Below the pieces are notes generated by a model that had not been told where the DNA came from, ran no database searches, and worked only from the letters and a program-made list of their open reading frames with translations. The translations under genes were made by a program, and so were the position numbers. From CAZSAA01 sp964604915 (GTDB taxonomy: Bacteria > Patescibacteriota > Patescibacteriia > Patescibacteriales > UBA12465), in the NCBI GenBank assembly GCA_964604915.1, contig CAZSAA010000003.1:1-41941 (forward strand): a stretch of DNA of 41,941 bases. The letters run 5' to 3'. Shown here in pieces: positions 23,763-31,780 of this stretch. Positions within the stretch are counted from its first letter, which is position 1. The number at the start of each line of letters is the position of its first letter.

Positions 23763-23789
23763 TTATTACCTAAACAATATAAAAAATTT

Positions 23790-24371
23790 ATGCTTATACC
23801 AACCATTATCGAGAAAGACGGCCAGAGCGAACGCGCCTACGACATCTATTCGCGGCTGCTCAAGGACCGTGTCATCTTCCTAGGCGAGCCGATTGACGAC
23901 CACGTCGCCAATATCGTAATTGCGCAATTACTCTTCCTAGCGGCCGAAGACCGTGACCGGGAGATAAAATTCTATATCAATTCTCCGGGCGGATCCGTTT
24001 CCGCTGGATTAGCCATCTATGACACGATGCAGTATATAAAATGTGACATCAGCACTATCTGTGTCGGCATGGCTGCTTCCATGGCTTCGGTATTACTGGC
24101 GGCCGGCGCCAAAGGCAAGCGCTTCGCCCTACCTAACAGCGAGGTAATGATTCACCAAGTGATGGGTGGCACGGAAGGCCAAGCTTCTGACATCAAGATC
24201 CATGCCGAACACATCTTGAAAATTAAAAGCAAGTTAAATAAGATTCTCGCCTTTCATACCGGCAAGACTATTGCCGAAATCGAAAAAGATAGCGACCGAG
24301 ATAACTTCATGGACGTCGAGAGCGCCAAAAAATATGGCTTGATCGACAATATCATCAAGAAAGAATCCTGA
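23790..24371 (+). CDS. clpP: ATP-dependent Clp protease proteolytic subunit ClpP
   Basis: 193 residues with a complete Ser-His-Asp triad: S97 in GMAASMAS, H122 in IHQVMGG and D171 in RDNFM. The FINSPGG-type strand and the oligomer handle are present. It forms the barrel-shaped peptidase fed by ClpX, ClpA or ClpC, none of which is in this window. It is a single-gene unit with its own promoter and terminator. Confidence 0.98.
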   Translation: MLIPTIIEKDGQSERAYDIYSRLLKDRVIFLGEPIDDHVANIVIAQLLFLAAEDRDREIKFYINSPGGSVSAGLAIYDTMQYIKCDISTICVGMAASMASVLLAAGAKGKRFALPNSEVMIHQVMGGTEGQASDIKIHAEHILKIKSKLNKILAFHTGKTIAEIEKDSDRDNFMDVESAKKYGLIDNIIKKES

Positions 24372-24404
24372 TTTTCTCCGTTTACCTCTATCCGAAGAAA
24401 GAAT

Positions 24405-24430
24405 AAAACCCCCTAGTGATAGGAGGTTTT
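24405..24430. terminator. Bidirectional terminator between clpP and the surface locus
   Basis: The arms AAAACCCCCTA and TAGGAGGTTTT (one mismatch) with loop GTGA lie between convergent genes. Confidence 0.85.
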
Positions 24431-24457
24431 GTTTCAAAAGTAAAGAAAAGTGACCAG

Positions 24458-25540
24458 TTATGCGGCTATATCAGCGTTTGAGGAATAATCAACCTGCAAA
24501 CTCTGGATCATCAGCTGGAAGAGCTGGAAATAATCGACCTGACCCTCACTTACCGGGACGAAAGATAATATATAGATATTCTTATTCGCCTCGTCAGTCA
24601 GATAAACGGTCATACCGTCAGCGCTGTATATCCCCTGGTTATTACCGTCGGTACGGATGAGACGATTCTGATCGAAAGTATCAAAGAAAGAAAATTCTTG
24701 CCGATACCAAGAAATGATATCTTGTTTTCTGGTATTATCTTGCACGGAAATCTGGATCAAGGACCCATCCGGAACGCTAAAGATGGAAAAATAATCTCCG
24801 CCAATATTCTTCTGTCCCCAAGCTTTAGGATACATTACCCGATAGCTATAAGTATCATTCAGGTAATATCCGAGAACCCCACTCTCCCCGATCTTGCCGG
24901 GGCCAGCCGGATTATAGCCATTGCTTATTTCCGCCAGATCAGCATATGAGTCACTATCCGAATCCGCCAGATATTGACTGGTTCCTAGCGCCGATTCGCT
25001 GATATCGCTCAAGCCATCGCCATCGCTATCCTCCCCTACGGAAATCGAAACACTTGAAGAGGCAATATCATCAATAATATTAATGGTAGAGGTAGCTATC
25101 TCTACGGTTATGCCGTCACTACTTGAAGCAATGTTATCAGAACTAGACGCAGTCTGGTTATTGATACTCCCATCGGGTGTAGAGGTCGCGGATATGGCGT
25201 CTTCGTCGTCAGGCACCGTCACCTGCTCATTGTCAGTCGTCTGTTCTTGTACGGCCTGGCTACCGCTGTCTTCGGGCTTTACCTGTTCCGAGGCCGAATC
25301 GGAGTTAAATATCATCTGATAACCGAAATAGGCCAGGACCATGATCAAAGCGGCGCCGACTAGGATGATTACCAACCCCACCTTCTTATACGAACCGCCC
25401 GTCTGAGCCGATCGTGGACGTGAAGCTGCCTTAGCTGGTGCCTTATCCTCCGAAACCGGCATGTTATGTATCAAAAAATCTAGTTCTATTGGCTGATCGG
25501 CCGGATTTTCCTCCGCTTTTTTCTTCTTCAAGAAACTCAT
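24458..25540 (-). CDS. Single-pass membrane protein with Ca-binding repeats and PsbP-like domain
   Basis: The frame is open from 25600, but the ATG at 25540 is taken because its ATGA overlaps the stop of the preceding 59-residue gene. That gives 360 residues. A basic, Pro-rich cytoplasmic part (1-60) is followed by a helix (about 62-88), a Ser/Thr/Glu-rich linker, two DxDxDG-type calcium loops (SDGDGLSDISESALG and DSDSYADLAE) and a C-terminal beta-domain that begins YRVMYPKAW, the pattern of PsbP-like domains. It resembles the 235-residue protein encoded at 25727-26434. It is likely on the outer face of the cell membrane. It is the last gene of the operon from 27116. Confidence 0.75.
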   Translation of the reverse strand: MSFLKKKKAEENPADQPIELDFLIHNMPVSEDKAPAKAASRPRSAQTGGSYKKVGLVIILVGAALIMVLAYFGYQMIFNSDSASEQVKPEDSGSQAVQEQTTDNEQVTVPDDEDAISATSTPDGSINNQTASSSDNIASSSDGITVEIATSTINIIDDIASSSVSISVGEDSDGDGLSDISESALGTSQYLADSDSDSYADLAEISNGYNPAGPGKIGESGVLGYYLNDTYSYRVMYPKAWGQKNIGGDYFSIFSVPDGSLIQISVQDNTRKQDIISWYRQEFSFFDTFDQNRLIRTDGNNQGIYSADGMTVYLTDEANKNIYILSFVPVSEGQVDYFQLFQLMIQSLQVDYSSNADIAA

Positions 25541-25716
25541 ATCAGGGAAAATAATATGAAAATGAGACAGGCAACTATTATCCCCCCGCCTATCACCCAA
25601 AACAAATCATGGCTATTATCGCTAGAATCGCTCTTCCCCATGACGTGGAGATTGAGCGATTCTTTCTTAACCGACTGCAGGTTATTCTTTTTTTCGCCGT
25701 TCTTGTTTCCGTCCAT
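25537..25716 (-). CDS. 59-residue single-pass membrane protein
   Basis: A short gene between two larger ones. It encodes a 38-residue hydrophilic N-terminal part rich in Lys, Asn, Ser and Asp, and a C-terminal helix (about 39-59, FWVIGGGIIVACLIF onward) that ends at the stop. I recognise no family. The stop codon overlaps the next start as ATGA, the previous gene ends 10 bases upstream, and both neighbours are membrane proteins in the same direction. These tight joins support a real gene, though there is no clear ribosome site (only AGG 12 bases upstream). Confidence 0.65.
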   Translation of the reverse strand: MDGNKNGEKKNNLQSVKKESLNLHVMGKSDSSDNSHDLFWVIGGGIIVACLIFILFSLI

Positions 25717-25726
25717 AAGAGCATGC

Positions 25727-26434
25727 CTACGCCCCTAACTTGCCTTCACCGTTCGGATTATAGCCATTGCGCACCTCTTCGAGGTCCGAATAAGTATCGC
25801 CATCGGTATCGACAAGGAGAGGGTTAGAATTATACACCTTCACTTCTTCATAATCAGACAATCCGTCGCCATCGGTGTCAGCGGCGGTTATATTAGTACC
25901 GAGCATCTGCTCCTCGATATCGGAAAGAGCGTCGGAATCAGAATCCAAGCCAGGATCGGCCTGTACGGGTGTAGAGGTGGCGATCGGCTCGGTGCTGGTA
26001 GCGGTAGAGGTAGCGATTGGCTCGATAGTGATAGGAGTAGAGGTGGCTTCACCGACAGTCGGCTCTTCTATCACTGGCGCCACATTGTCAGGCTGGTTAT
26101 TAGTGGCGTTGTTACCGTTATTATCACCCTCGACTATAGGATTCTCCGCCTTATCGCCAGCAAAGAACTTGGTATAGGCCAGATAGGCGGTCAAACCGAC
26201 TACGACCACTACCAAAATGATAAAGCCGACCGCTTTCAGGTTCAATCCCTTTTTTTTAGCGCCATCCTGTGGCTCGTCTGGTGCGGTAATCGAGGAAAGT
26301 CCGCCTGATCCAACGTTAACCGGTTCCGCCTTGACGGCTCTAGAAGCGGGCGACGAATTATCCGCTTCAGTTTCGGCGAAAATATCGTCTACCTTATTCC
26401 CTCCTTTTTCTTGTCCATTGACGTTATTAAACAT
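25727..26434 (-). CDS. Single-pass membrane protein with Ca-binding (thrombospondin-3-like) repeats
   Basis: 235 residues. The cytoplasmic part is Ser/Asp/Pro-rich (1-68), followed by a helix (about 69-90), a low-complexity linker with repeated EPIATST/TSTP units, and three calcium-loop repeats (LDSDSDALSDIEE, ADTDGDGLSDYEE, VDTDGDTYSDLEE) ending with NGYNPNGEGKLGA. The 360-residue protein encoded downstream has the same order and also ends its repeats with NGYNP, so the two are paralogues. Calcium would stiffen the repeat stalk. A role in surface display is inferred. Confidence 0.75.
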   Translation of the reverse strand: MFNNVNGQEKGGNKVDDIFAETEADNSSPASRAVKAEPVNVGSGGLSSITAPDEPQDGAKKKGLNLKAVGFIILVVVVVGLTAYLAYTKFFAGDKAENPIVEGDNNGNNATNNQPDNVAPVIEEPTVGEATSTPITIEPIATSTATSTEPIATSTPVQADPGLDSDSDALSDIEEQMLGTNITAADTDGDGLSDYEEVKVYNSNPLLVDTDGDTYSDLEEVRNGYNPNGEGKLGA

Positions 26435-26461
26435 ACGGTTTTTATTTTATTCTTAATTACT

Positions 26462-26770
26462 TCATTTTATTTCCGATAAGCTCTTGATGATATCGCTATC
26501 GGAATTTATCAACTTATAAGTCATGACCTCGCCGGAAGCATTCCGCTCTAAAACTTGTACCGTTTGTCCTTGACTGATATTCTGAGCGGCTTTTTCTTGC
26601 TCATCCATCATCTCCACCCTGAAAACGCCAAGGTCTGGCTGTGTTATTGGCGGACGCTGACCTGACCGGATACTGAGCCGACCTAGATAAATCATTACGA
26701 TGGCGGCAATAAGGATAACGCCAATGGCCGATAAGATGATTATGACGCGTTTTTTGTCTCCTTTGTCCAT
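26462..26770 (-). CDS. Small membrane-anchored protein, paralogue of the upstream gene product
   Basis: The ATG at 26770 is preferred to the longer frame from 26836, because the extra residues only overlap the preceding gene. The 102-residue protein has a basic head (KGDKKR), one helix (about 8-28) and an extracytoplasmic part containing VQVLERNASGEVMTYKLINS. The 112-residue protein just upstream has IQVLERDETGKISAYKIINS, a clear paralogue. The repeated segment may be a small beta-domain. I recognise no family. Confidence 0.7.
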   Translation of the reverse strand: MDKGDKKRVIIILSAIGVILIAAIVMIYLGRLSIRSGQRPPITQPDLGVFRVEMMDEQEKAAQNISQGQTVQVLERNASGEVMTYKLINSDSDIIKSLSEIK

Positions 26771-26777
26771 ATGATTA

Positions 26778-27116
26778 TCATTCGCTAATCTGGCTATATG
26801 ACTCGACCGGGTAATATTCGCTCTGTATATCTTCATCGCTATTTATTATCTTATACGCCGATATTTTTCCGGTTTCATCCCGTTCCAATACTTGTATACG
26901 CAGCGTAGAATTAATATTCAAGGAACGTTTTTCTTCTTCACTGAGATACTCCGCCTCTCCCAGGGTCACTGGCTGTTGGATTTCGCCGATTGGCAAGTTC
27001 GGATCAGGCTGATCAACCGGAGATTGCTGCTCCGGAAAAGCGAATATCAGATAACTAGAAATACCTAGACATATAACCAATAATCCCAAAAGGCTGTATT
27101 TTAGCGTTTTATTCAT
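26778..27116 (-). CDS. Small membrane-anchored protein, first gene of the operon
   Basis: 112 residues. A short basic N-terminus precedes a helix (about 7-28), then a Pro-rich stretch (SPVDQPDPNLP) and a soluble part with IQVLERDETGKISAYKIINS, shared with the next gene product. It ends 7 bases before the next start. A clear promoter lies 34 bases before its ATG, so this gene leads the unit running to 24458. I recognise no family. Confidence 0.7.
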   Translation of the reverse strand: MNKTLKYSLLGLLVICLGISSYLIFAFPEQQSPVDQPDPNLPIGEIQQPVTLGEAEYLSEEEKRSLNINSTLRIQVLERDETGKISAYKIINSDEDIQSEYYPVESYSQISE

Positions 27117-27149
27117 AAATATTGCCTAAATTACCTTATAGACACTTTG

Positions 27150-27178
27150 ATTATATCATCTTATATTCTTGCTAACAA
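27150..27178 (-). promoter_or_regulatory. Promoter of the five-gene membrane-protein operon
   Basis: On the minus strand, TTGTTA (27173-27178) and TATAAT (27150-27155) are 17 bases apart. The promoter lies between the 1521-residue giant gene and the 112-residue gene and gives the latter its own start. Confidence 0.7.
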
Positions 27179-27195
27179 GGATTATGGCGATTCAA

Positions 27196-30100
27196 TCAAT
27201 AATAATCTGGATAACCGCAATCATCAGGACAAGTATAGCTATCTTCATCATCCAAAGATTCGCAATTGCCATCGCCACACATCGGTAAATAACCGCAATC
27301 CTGCTCGCAGTATGAGCTATTCTCGTTACCGCCAGACAAGTCGCAATAACCGTCCCCGCAATAATATGAATTTTGATAGGAGTTTCCGCAGTCCTGATAG
27401 CAATAGCCATTATCCTCGCCATAATTACAGATACCGTCGCCGCAGTAACCAGAGACTACACAAGACCCGCAATCTTGGGAACAACTGCTACATTCTTCTC
27501 CCGTGCTGGAGGTACAGATACCATCCCCGCAATAATAGTTATACACGCATTTACCTGACGCATTGACTATGCCGCTAGCGGTGGTATATCCCAGAGTCAT
27601 CCGGCAAGCATCCCCATAACAACGATTGACATAACTATTGTCACCGCAACGATAGATATCACGATTATGCCAGTGGCTATTCTTGCAACTATCTTTACCG
27701 CCGGTATCCCCGACATCCTTAGGCCCATAGTCATTGCAACCGGACGGACAAGTTGGATTATCGATACAATCCGGATTATCCTTAGCAGTCTTGATAGAAC
27801 ACCCGTAGCTAGCCAAGACATCTCCTTCTTTGTAAGTAAACGCACTCACTGTCTCTAACAAGCTCCAGCACTTCTTCTCACACACCTTATTATTACACTT
27901 ATATCCTTCATCACAATCACCATCAGCTAAGCAGCCCACGCAGGCTTTGGAATTGGCGTCATATACGCCCTCGGTACAGATGCAGTTCTCCTCGCTGATA
28001 GTAACCGTGCCATCGTTGCATAATGCCTTAGCGCCGCAAGAGCCGTTGGTTATCGCTTTGATCGCTTGCTTAGTATCGTTATGGTTCATTTGGTCATAGG
28101 CATAGCCACTCACGTTGCCCGCAGCGCAAGTAGCATAAACACAAGCATCATAGCAGCCGTAGTTTTCCTGATACCAGGCTCCCCCGACCTTCAAATATCC
28201 ACTATTGCAGACCAGATTAGCATTGGAAATGGAAATTGCGGAATTATTGCAGGTCGCTGTTGCCGTCCAAGTACCACCATTGGCGCGATAGCAGGCTGAC
28301 CTAGTCACTGACTGGCTGCCACCATTATTCAAAGAGCTGTAGACATAACCGTCCTTGGTACCGGCCGGACAGAAGAAACTACAACCGATAGTGTTATACT
28401 TACAGGCGGCCGTGCAAGCTAAAGTGCCGCCAGCAAACCCTAGGCTAGAGCAAGTCTTGCTACCTATAGCACTGCCATCGCACTCTTCGCCCGATTCGAG
28501 CTGGCCATTGCCGCAAACCGGGACGGCCGGAGCCGGAGCGCTGCAGCCCGAAGCATCAAGCTGGCAAGCGGTGCACTTAAGGCTACCATTAGGGGTAGCG
28601 GCATTGACCGAAGCGCAAGTTTTGCCGCCAAAATTAGTGCCATCGCACTGTTCCCCCGTCTGAATTATACCATTGCCGCAAACCGGGGCGTTGGGGTCAG
28701 TGGCGGAACAGCCAGAAACGTCAATCTGACAATTAATACACTTTAGAGTACCATATGGCTTCGAAGAATTGACCGAAGCACAAGTGTTATTCCCGAAATT
28801 CGTACCTTCACATCCTTCCCAGGACTCAAGCTTGCCATTACCGCAAACCGGGGCGTTGGGGTCGGTGCCGGAACAACCAGAGGTGTCATACCGGCAAGAA
28901 TTGGAACACTTGAGCGTGCCATACGGAGTGGCAGCATTGATAGAGGAGCAAGTCTTACTATTTAAAGCACTGCCGTCGCATTGTTCGGAAGTCTGGTTGA
29001 TTATGCCGTCGCCGCAACTGGCGGCAGGAGTCTGCGTACTAGGGTCAGTTTGACAACTGCCATTGTTACAGATCTGGCTAGAGGAACAGCAAACACCAGA
29101 ACATAAGGACTTGCCATTGCTACAGAGGCAATTCGAGGAATTATAGCTACAATCCGCATTACAGCTTACCGAACCGCTAGTGCCCGAGAAAATGCTTGAG
29201 CAAGAAGCGCCGGTAAACGAGGCGTAGTCACAGCTTTCGTTACCAGAAACCTTGCCATCGCCGCAAACAGGAGTGCTAGGGTCAACCGAGGAGCAGCTGC
29301 TAGTATCGAGCGTACAAGAAACGCACTTCAGGTCGCCATACGGCGTACCGGAATTAACCGAAGCGCAAGTAGAATTAGAGGCGAACAGAGTGCCATCGCA
29401 AATTTCTCCGCTATCGATTTTACCATTACCGCAAACAGCAGTCGGATCTTCCGGCTGGGCAGGCGTACCGCAATCCGCCTGGCAATTGTTAGTGGTTTCC
29501 ATGTTTACCTGGACATTGGTGCCAGGGGAATATACCCTAGCTTGGCAATAGCCATCGCCGCAGTAACCGCCATAACCGCCGGTCTTGGCGCCAAAGACAC
29601 AATAACCATTAGTGGTGATAGGGTATGGCGACGTCGCTATCTTATACCCATCGGGTACGCAGCCATATTGTTTAGAAATGCTACTGCCACTAACGGTGGT
29701 AGAGACGCCAGCCGTGATATCGCACTGCTCATACCCGTTATTAGCCAAGCCGCCCTTACCCTCCGAATTGGGCGCTTGCAAAAGACCATCACCACAATAC
29801 GTATTGACTTTGAGTGGGATAGAGGCGGAGTTGGCTGAGCCCTTGGCGTCGGTAGCGGAAAGGATCATGTTATATGTCCCTAACACAGACGCCTGGCCGC
29901 TGATAGCATACTCACCATTGCTCTGAATAAGGGAGATGCCAGCCGGATTACCAGCCAGGCTCATATTATTAAAACAAGAGGAAGTCTGATCGCCGATACG
30001 GCAATAATAACTAGAAGAAAGCCTAGCTTCGGCCGGACATTGGACGTTAAGGCTGTTAGCACCAGGATGGAGACGGATAGCGAATTGCTTTTCCGAACAT

Positions 30101-31761
30101 GACCCCAAGGAATCACAAGCCCTGATCTTATAGCTAAAGCTCCGATCCTGATCGCTCAAGGAAGCAGATGGAGTAAGCGAGAGGCTATAATTAGACCTCG
30201 ACCCCTCAATCGTGTTTATAGTATTAACTCCAGCCAAGATGTCCGGCGAAGCATTGACTTTGGTAATAGTAAGCGTGATCGGTTGGTTATCATCCAAGAC
30301 ATAGAAGGAATAATTTAGCGGAGTGCTGGCACAAGAATAATAGTAGTCCAAGTCGCCAGCCTCGATCGAGGGGGCAAAATTCACTACTTCTTTCTTTACT
30401 TTGACCGTGAGGTTGGCCCGGATAATCCCACCGCGATTATCAGAAACGACTAATACTAACGGATAATCGCCAACATTTCCAGCCTTGGCCGCATAGACCA
30501 GCTTCTTATTAGCATTGCCGCTCATGTCCTTCAAGATCGGCGCTCCGCTCCAGCCTGTCCAGGTTGTACCCGAAGTTTCGAGCTGCCAGGACAGAGTATC
30601 TCCATCTTCATCACTGAGCTCAATATAGCCATTAAAAGCCTGATTCTCTTCTCCCTGCAAAGAAACTTCCACTAGTTGCGGCGCATGATTAGAAAAAGGG
30701 ACGCTAGGATCAAGATCATCTGGATCGTCGCCCGGCGTGATGGTGGAAACGACGGAATCTATATAATCTCCAACGCCCGTAACCTGACAAGAATGGTCGC
30801 CGAGCTCGCTTGAAGCCGTATCATACCCTAGAGCCCCGGATTCCATGAACGAACACAGCTCATATGATGTTCCGTTGCGATTGGCCGAATAGACGAACAG
30901 ATAGCTGTCTTGAGGAATTTCCAGGTTAGAAGTAGTAAGGGGAAAATAAAAACGAGAAGTAGAGGCGTTCCAACAACTCAAGGGGTCATGCCCGGGGCAA
31001 GTCGCTAGACGGTTAATCGGATCGACGTAGGACGAGGCCAAGGACAATGATTTCAATAACGAGGTGTTCCAGCTAGGCCAAGTAGAGAGGGTGAGGTTAG
31101 GAATATAGGTGCCAGCAGCCAAAGTAGGATAGTTTCCTTGACTAGTGTTATACGCGGCCAAGGAATATTTTAGATCCTCGATCATACCTAAACGCTTGAC
31201 GTCACGTATGACTTTGGATTTCAAGCTATCGCAATATAACCCATCGGGACAATCGCCATCCCCCAAACAATTCTTAGGCGTTGTCAGCTGGCAACGTTGG
31301 TTAACGCAGCTATACCCGTCCTGGCAGGCGCCTTCGCCGCTACAAGATATGGATGAGATAGAACAAGTGCCACTAGTACCGAGATTCTCATTAAATTTCC
31401 AATGCGAAACTATCCGCCCTAAGATATCTGTCGTTTCTTCCGCTTGGTCCTGGTTATAGGAGATAAGATAGACGTTCGTACTGATAATCTTGGAAGACGG
31501 ATCGACCGAAGCGGCATTTACATAGATGGTGCGGCCATTGCGGATAGCCGGATAACCATCCACCGTCATAGACTGAGGCGACCCGCCTATGCCTTTGAGC
31601 TGATACCACTTGGCGATGCTGTAGTGGTTAGGGTTGGGAATGATCTTTACCGCGATCGCATCGGAAGAGCTGGCCGAAAATACCGCCGCTTTCATAGCGA
31701 ACAAGGATACGGCTACCACCGCCAAAGCTATCAGCAAATATGCCTTTGAGTTTAGCTTCAT
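27196..31761 (-). CDS. Giant cysteine-rich surface protein with pilin-like, Ig-like and CGDG-repeat regions
   Basis: 1521 residues. A signal sequence or anchor (about 6-30) is followed by a region I recognise only as recurrent in such giants (PNPNHYS...HWKFNEN, 35-130). A pilin-like globular segment without a prepilin helix comes next (about 185-310, DVKRLGMIEDLKYSLAAYN...GNYPTL). Two or three Ig/cadherin-like domains follow (about 350-650). Then come six Cys repeats of about 55 residues built on CGNGKxxxGExCDG (774-1130) and four C-terminal repeats of the form CGDGxC...CxxDCG (1407-1521). It is probably exported and disulfide-rich. It lies 20 bases after the 1676-residue gene. Function is unknown, and adhesion is inferred. 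Confidence 0.85.
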   Translation of the reverse strand: MKLNSKAYLLIALAVVAVSLFAMKAAVFSASSSDAIAVKIIPNPNHYSIAKWYQLKGIGGSPQSMTVDGYPAIRNGRTIYVNAASVDPSSKIISTNVYLISYNQDQAEETTDILGRIVSHWKFNENLGTSGTCSISSISCSGEGACQDGYSCVNQRCQLTTPKNCLGDGDCPDGLYCDSLKSKVIRDVKRLGMIEDLKYSLAAYNTSQGNYPTLAAGTYIPNLTLSTWPSWNTSLLKSLSLASSYVDPINRLATCPGHDPLSCWNASTSRFYFPLTTSNLEIPQDSYLFVYSANRNGTSYELCSFMESGALGYDTASSELGDHSCQVTGVGDYIDSVVSTITPGDDPDDLDPSVPFSNHAPQLVEVSLQGEENQAFNGYIELSDEDGDTLSWQLETSGTTWTGWSGAPILKDMSGNANKKLVYAAKAGNVGDYPLVLVVSDNRGGIIRANLTVKVKKEVVNFAPSIEAGDLDYYYSCASTPLNYSFYVLDDNQPITLTITKVNASPDILAGVNTINTIEGSRSNYSLSLTPSASLSDQDRSFSYKIRACDSLGSCSEKQFAIRLHPGANSLNVQCPAEARLSSSYYCRIGDQTSSCFNNMSLAGNPAGISLIQSNGEYAISGQASVLGTYNMILSATDAKGSANSASIPLKVNTYCGDGLLQAPNSEGKGGLANNGYEQCDITAGVSTTVSGSSISKQYGCVPDGYKIATSPYPITTNGYCVFGAKTGGYGGYCGDGYCQARVYSPGTNVQVNMETTNNCQADCGTPAQPEDPTAVCGNGKIDSGEICDGTLFASNSTCASVNSGTPYGDLKCVSCTLDTSSCSSVDPSTPVCGDGKVSGNESCDYASFTGASCSSIFSGTSGSVSCNADCSYNSSNCLCSNGKSLCSGVCCSSSQICNNGSCQTDPSTQTPAASCGDGIINQTSEQCDGSALNSKTCSSINAATPYGTLKCSNSCRYDTSGCSGTDPNAPVCGNGKLESWEGCEGTNFGNNTCASVNSSKPYGTLKCINCQIDVSGCSATDPNAPVCGNGIIQTGEQCDGTNFGGKTCASVNAATPNGSLKCTACQLDASGCSAPAPAVPVCGNGQLESGEECDGSAIGSKTCSSLGFAGGTLACTAACKYNTIGCSFFCPAGTKDGYVYSSLNNGGSQSVTRSACYRANGGTWTATATCNNSAISISNANLVCNSGYLKVGGAWYQENYGCYDACVYATCAAGNVSGYAYDQMNHNDTKQAIKAITNGSCGAKALCNDGTVTISEENCICTEGVYDANSKACVGCLADGDCDEGYKCNNKVCEKKCWSLLETVSAFTYKEGDVLASYGCSIKTAKDNPDCIDNPTCPSGCNDYGPKDVGDTGGKDSCKNSHWHNRDIYRCGDNSYVNRCYGDACRMTLGYTTASGIVNASGKCVYNYYCGDGICTSSTGEECSSCSQDCGSCVVSGYCGDGICNYGEDNGYCYQDCGNSYQNSYYCGDGYCDLSGGNENSSYCEQDCGYLPMCGDGNCESLDDEDSYTCPDDCGYPDYY
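28490..29050 (-). repeat. In-gene tandem repeats encoding CGNG cysteine modules
   Basis: Units spaced 165-170 bases apart start near 28517, 28685, 28850 and 29020. Near-identical DNA such as CCGCAAACCGGGGCG recurs at 28676 and 28848. Less similar copies continue to about 29440. The DNA identity suggests recent duplication and likely length variation between strains. Confidence 0.75.
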
Positions 31762-31780
31762 ATCGTTATATATCTTTTTA

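Noticed and set aside
25541..25600. Longer start for the 360-residue membrane protein
   Set aside because: The extra residues overlap the 59-residue gene in another frame. The ATGA junction supports the start at 25540.
26771..26836. Longer start for the 102-residue membrane protein
   Set aside because: The extra 22 residues come only from overlap with the preceding gene. The start at 26770 gives a normal basic head before the helix.
28490..29440. Regular repeats resembling a CRISPR array
   Set aside because: The period is about 168 bases, the units are in-frame and encode Cys motifs, there are no short unique spacers, and no cas genes are near.
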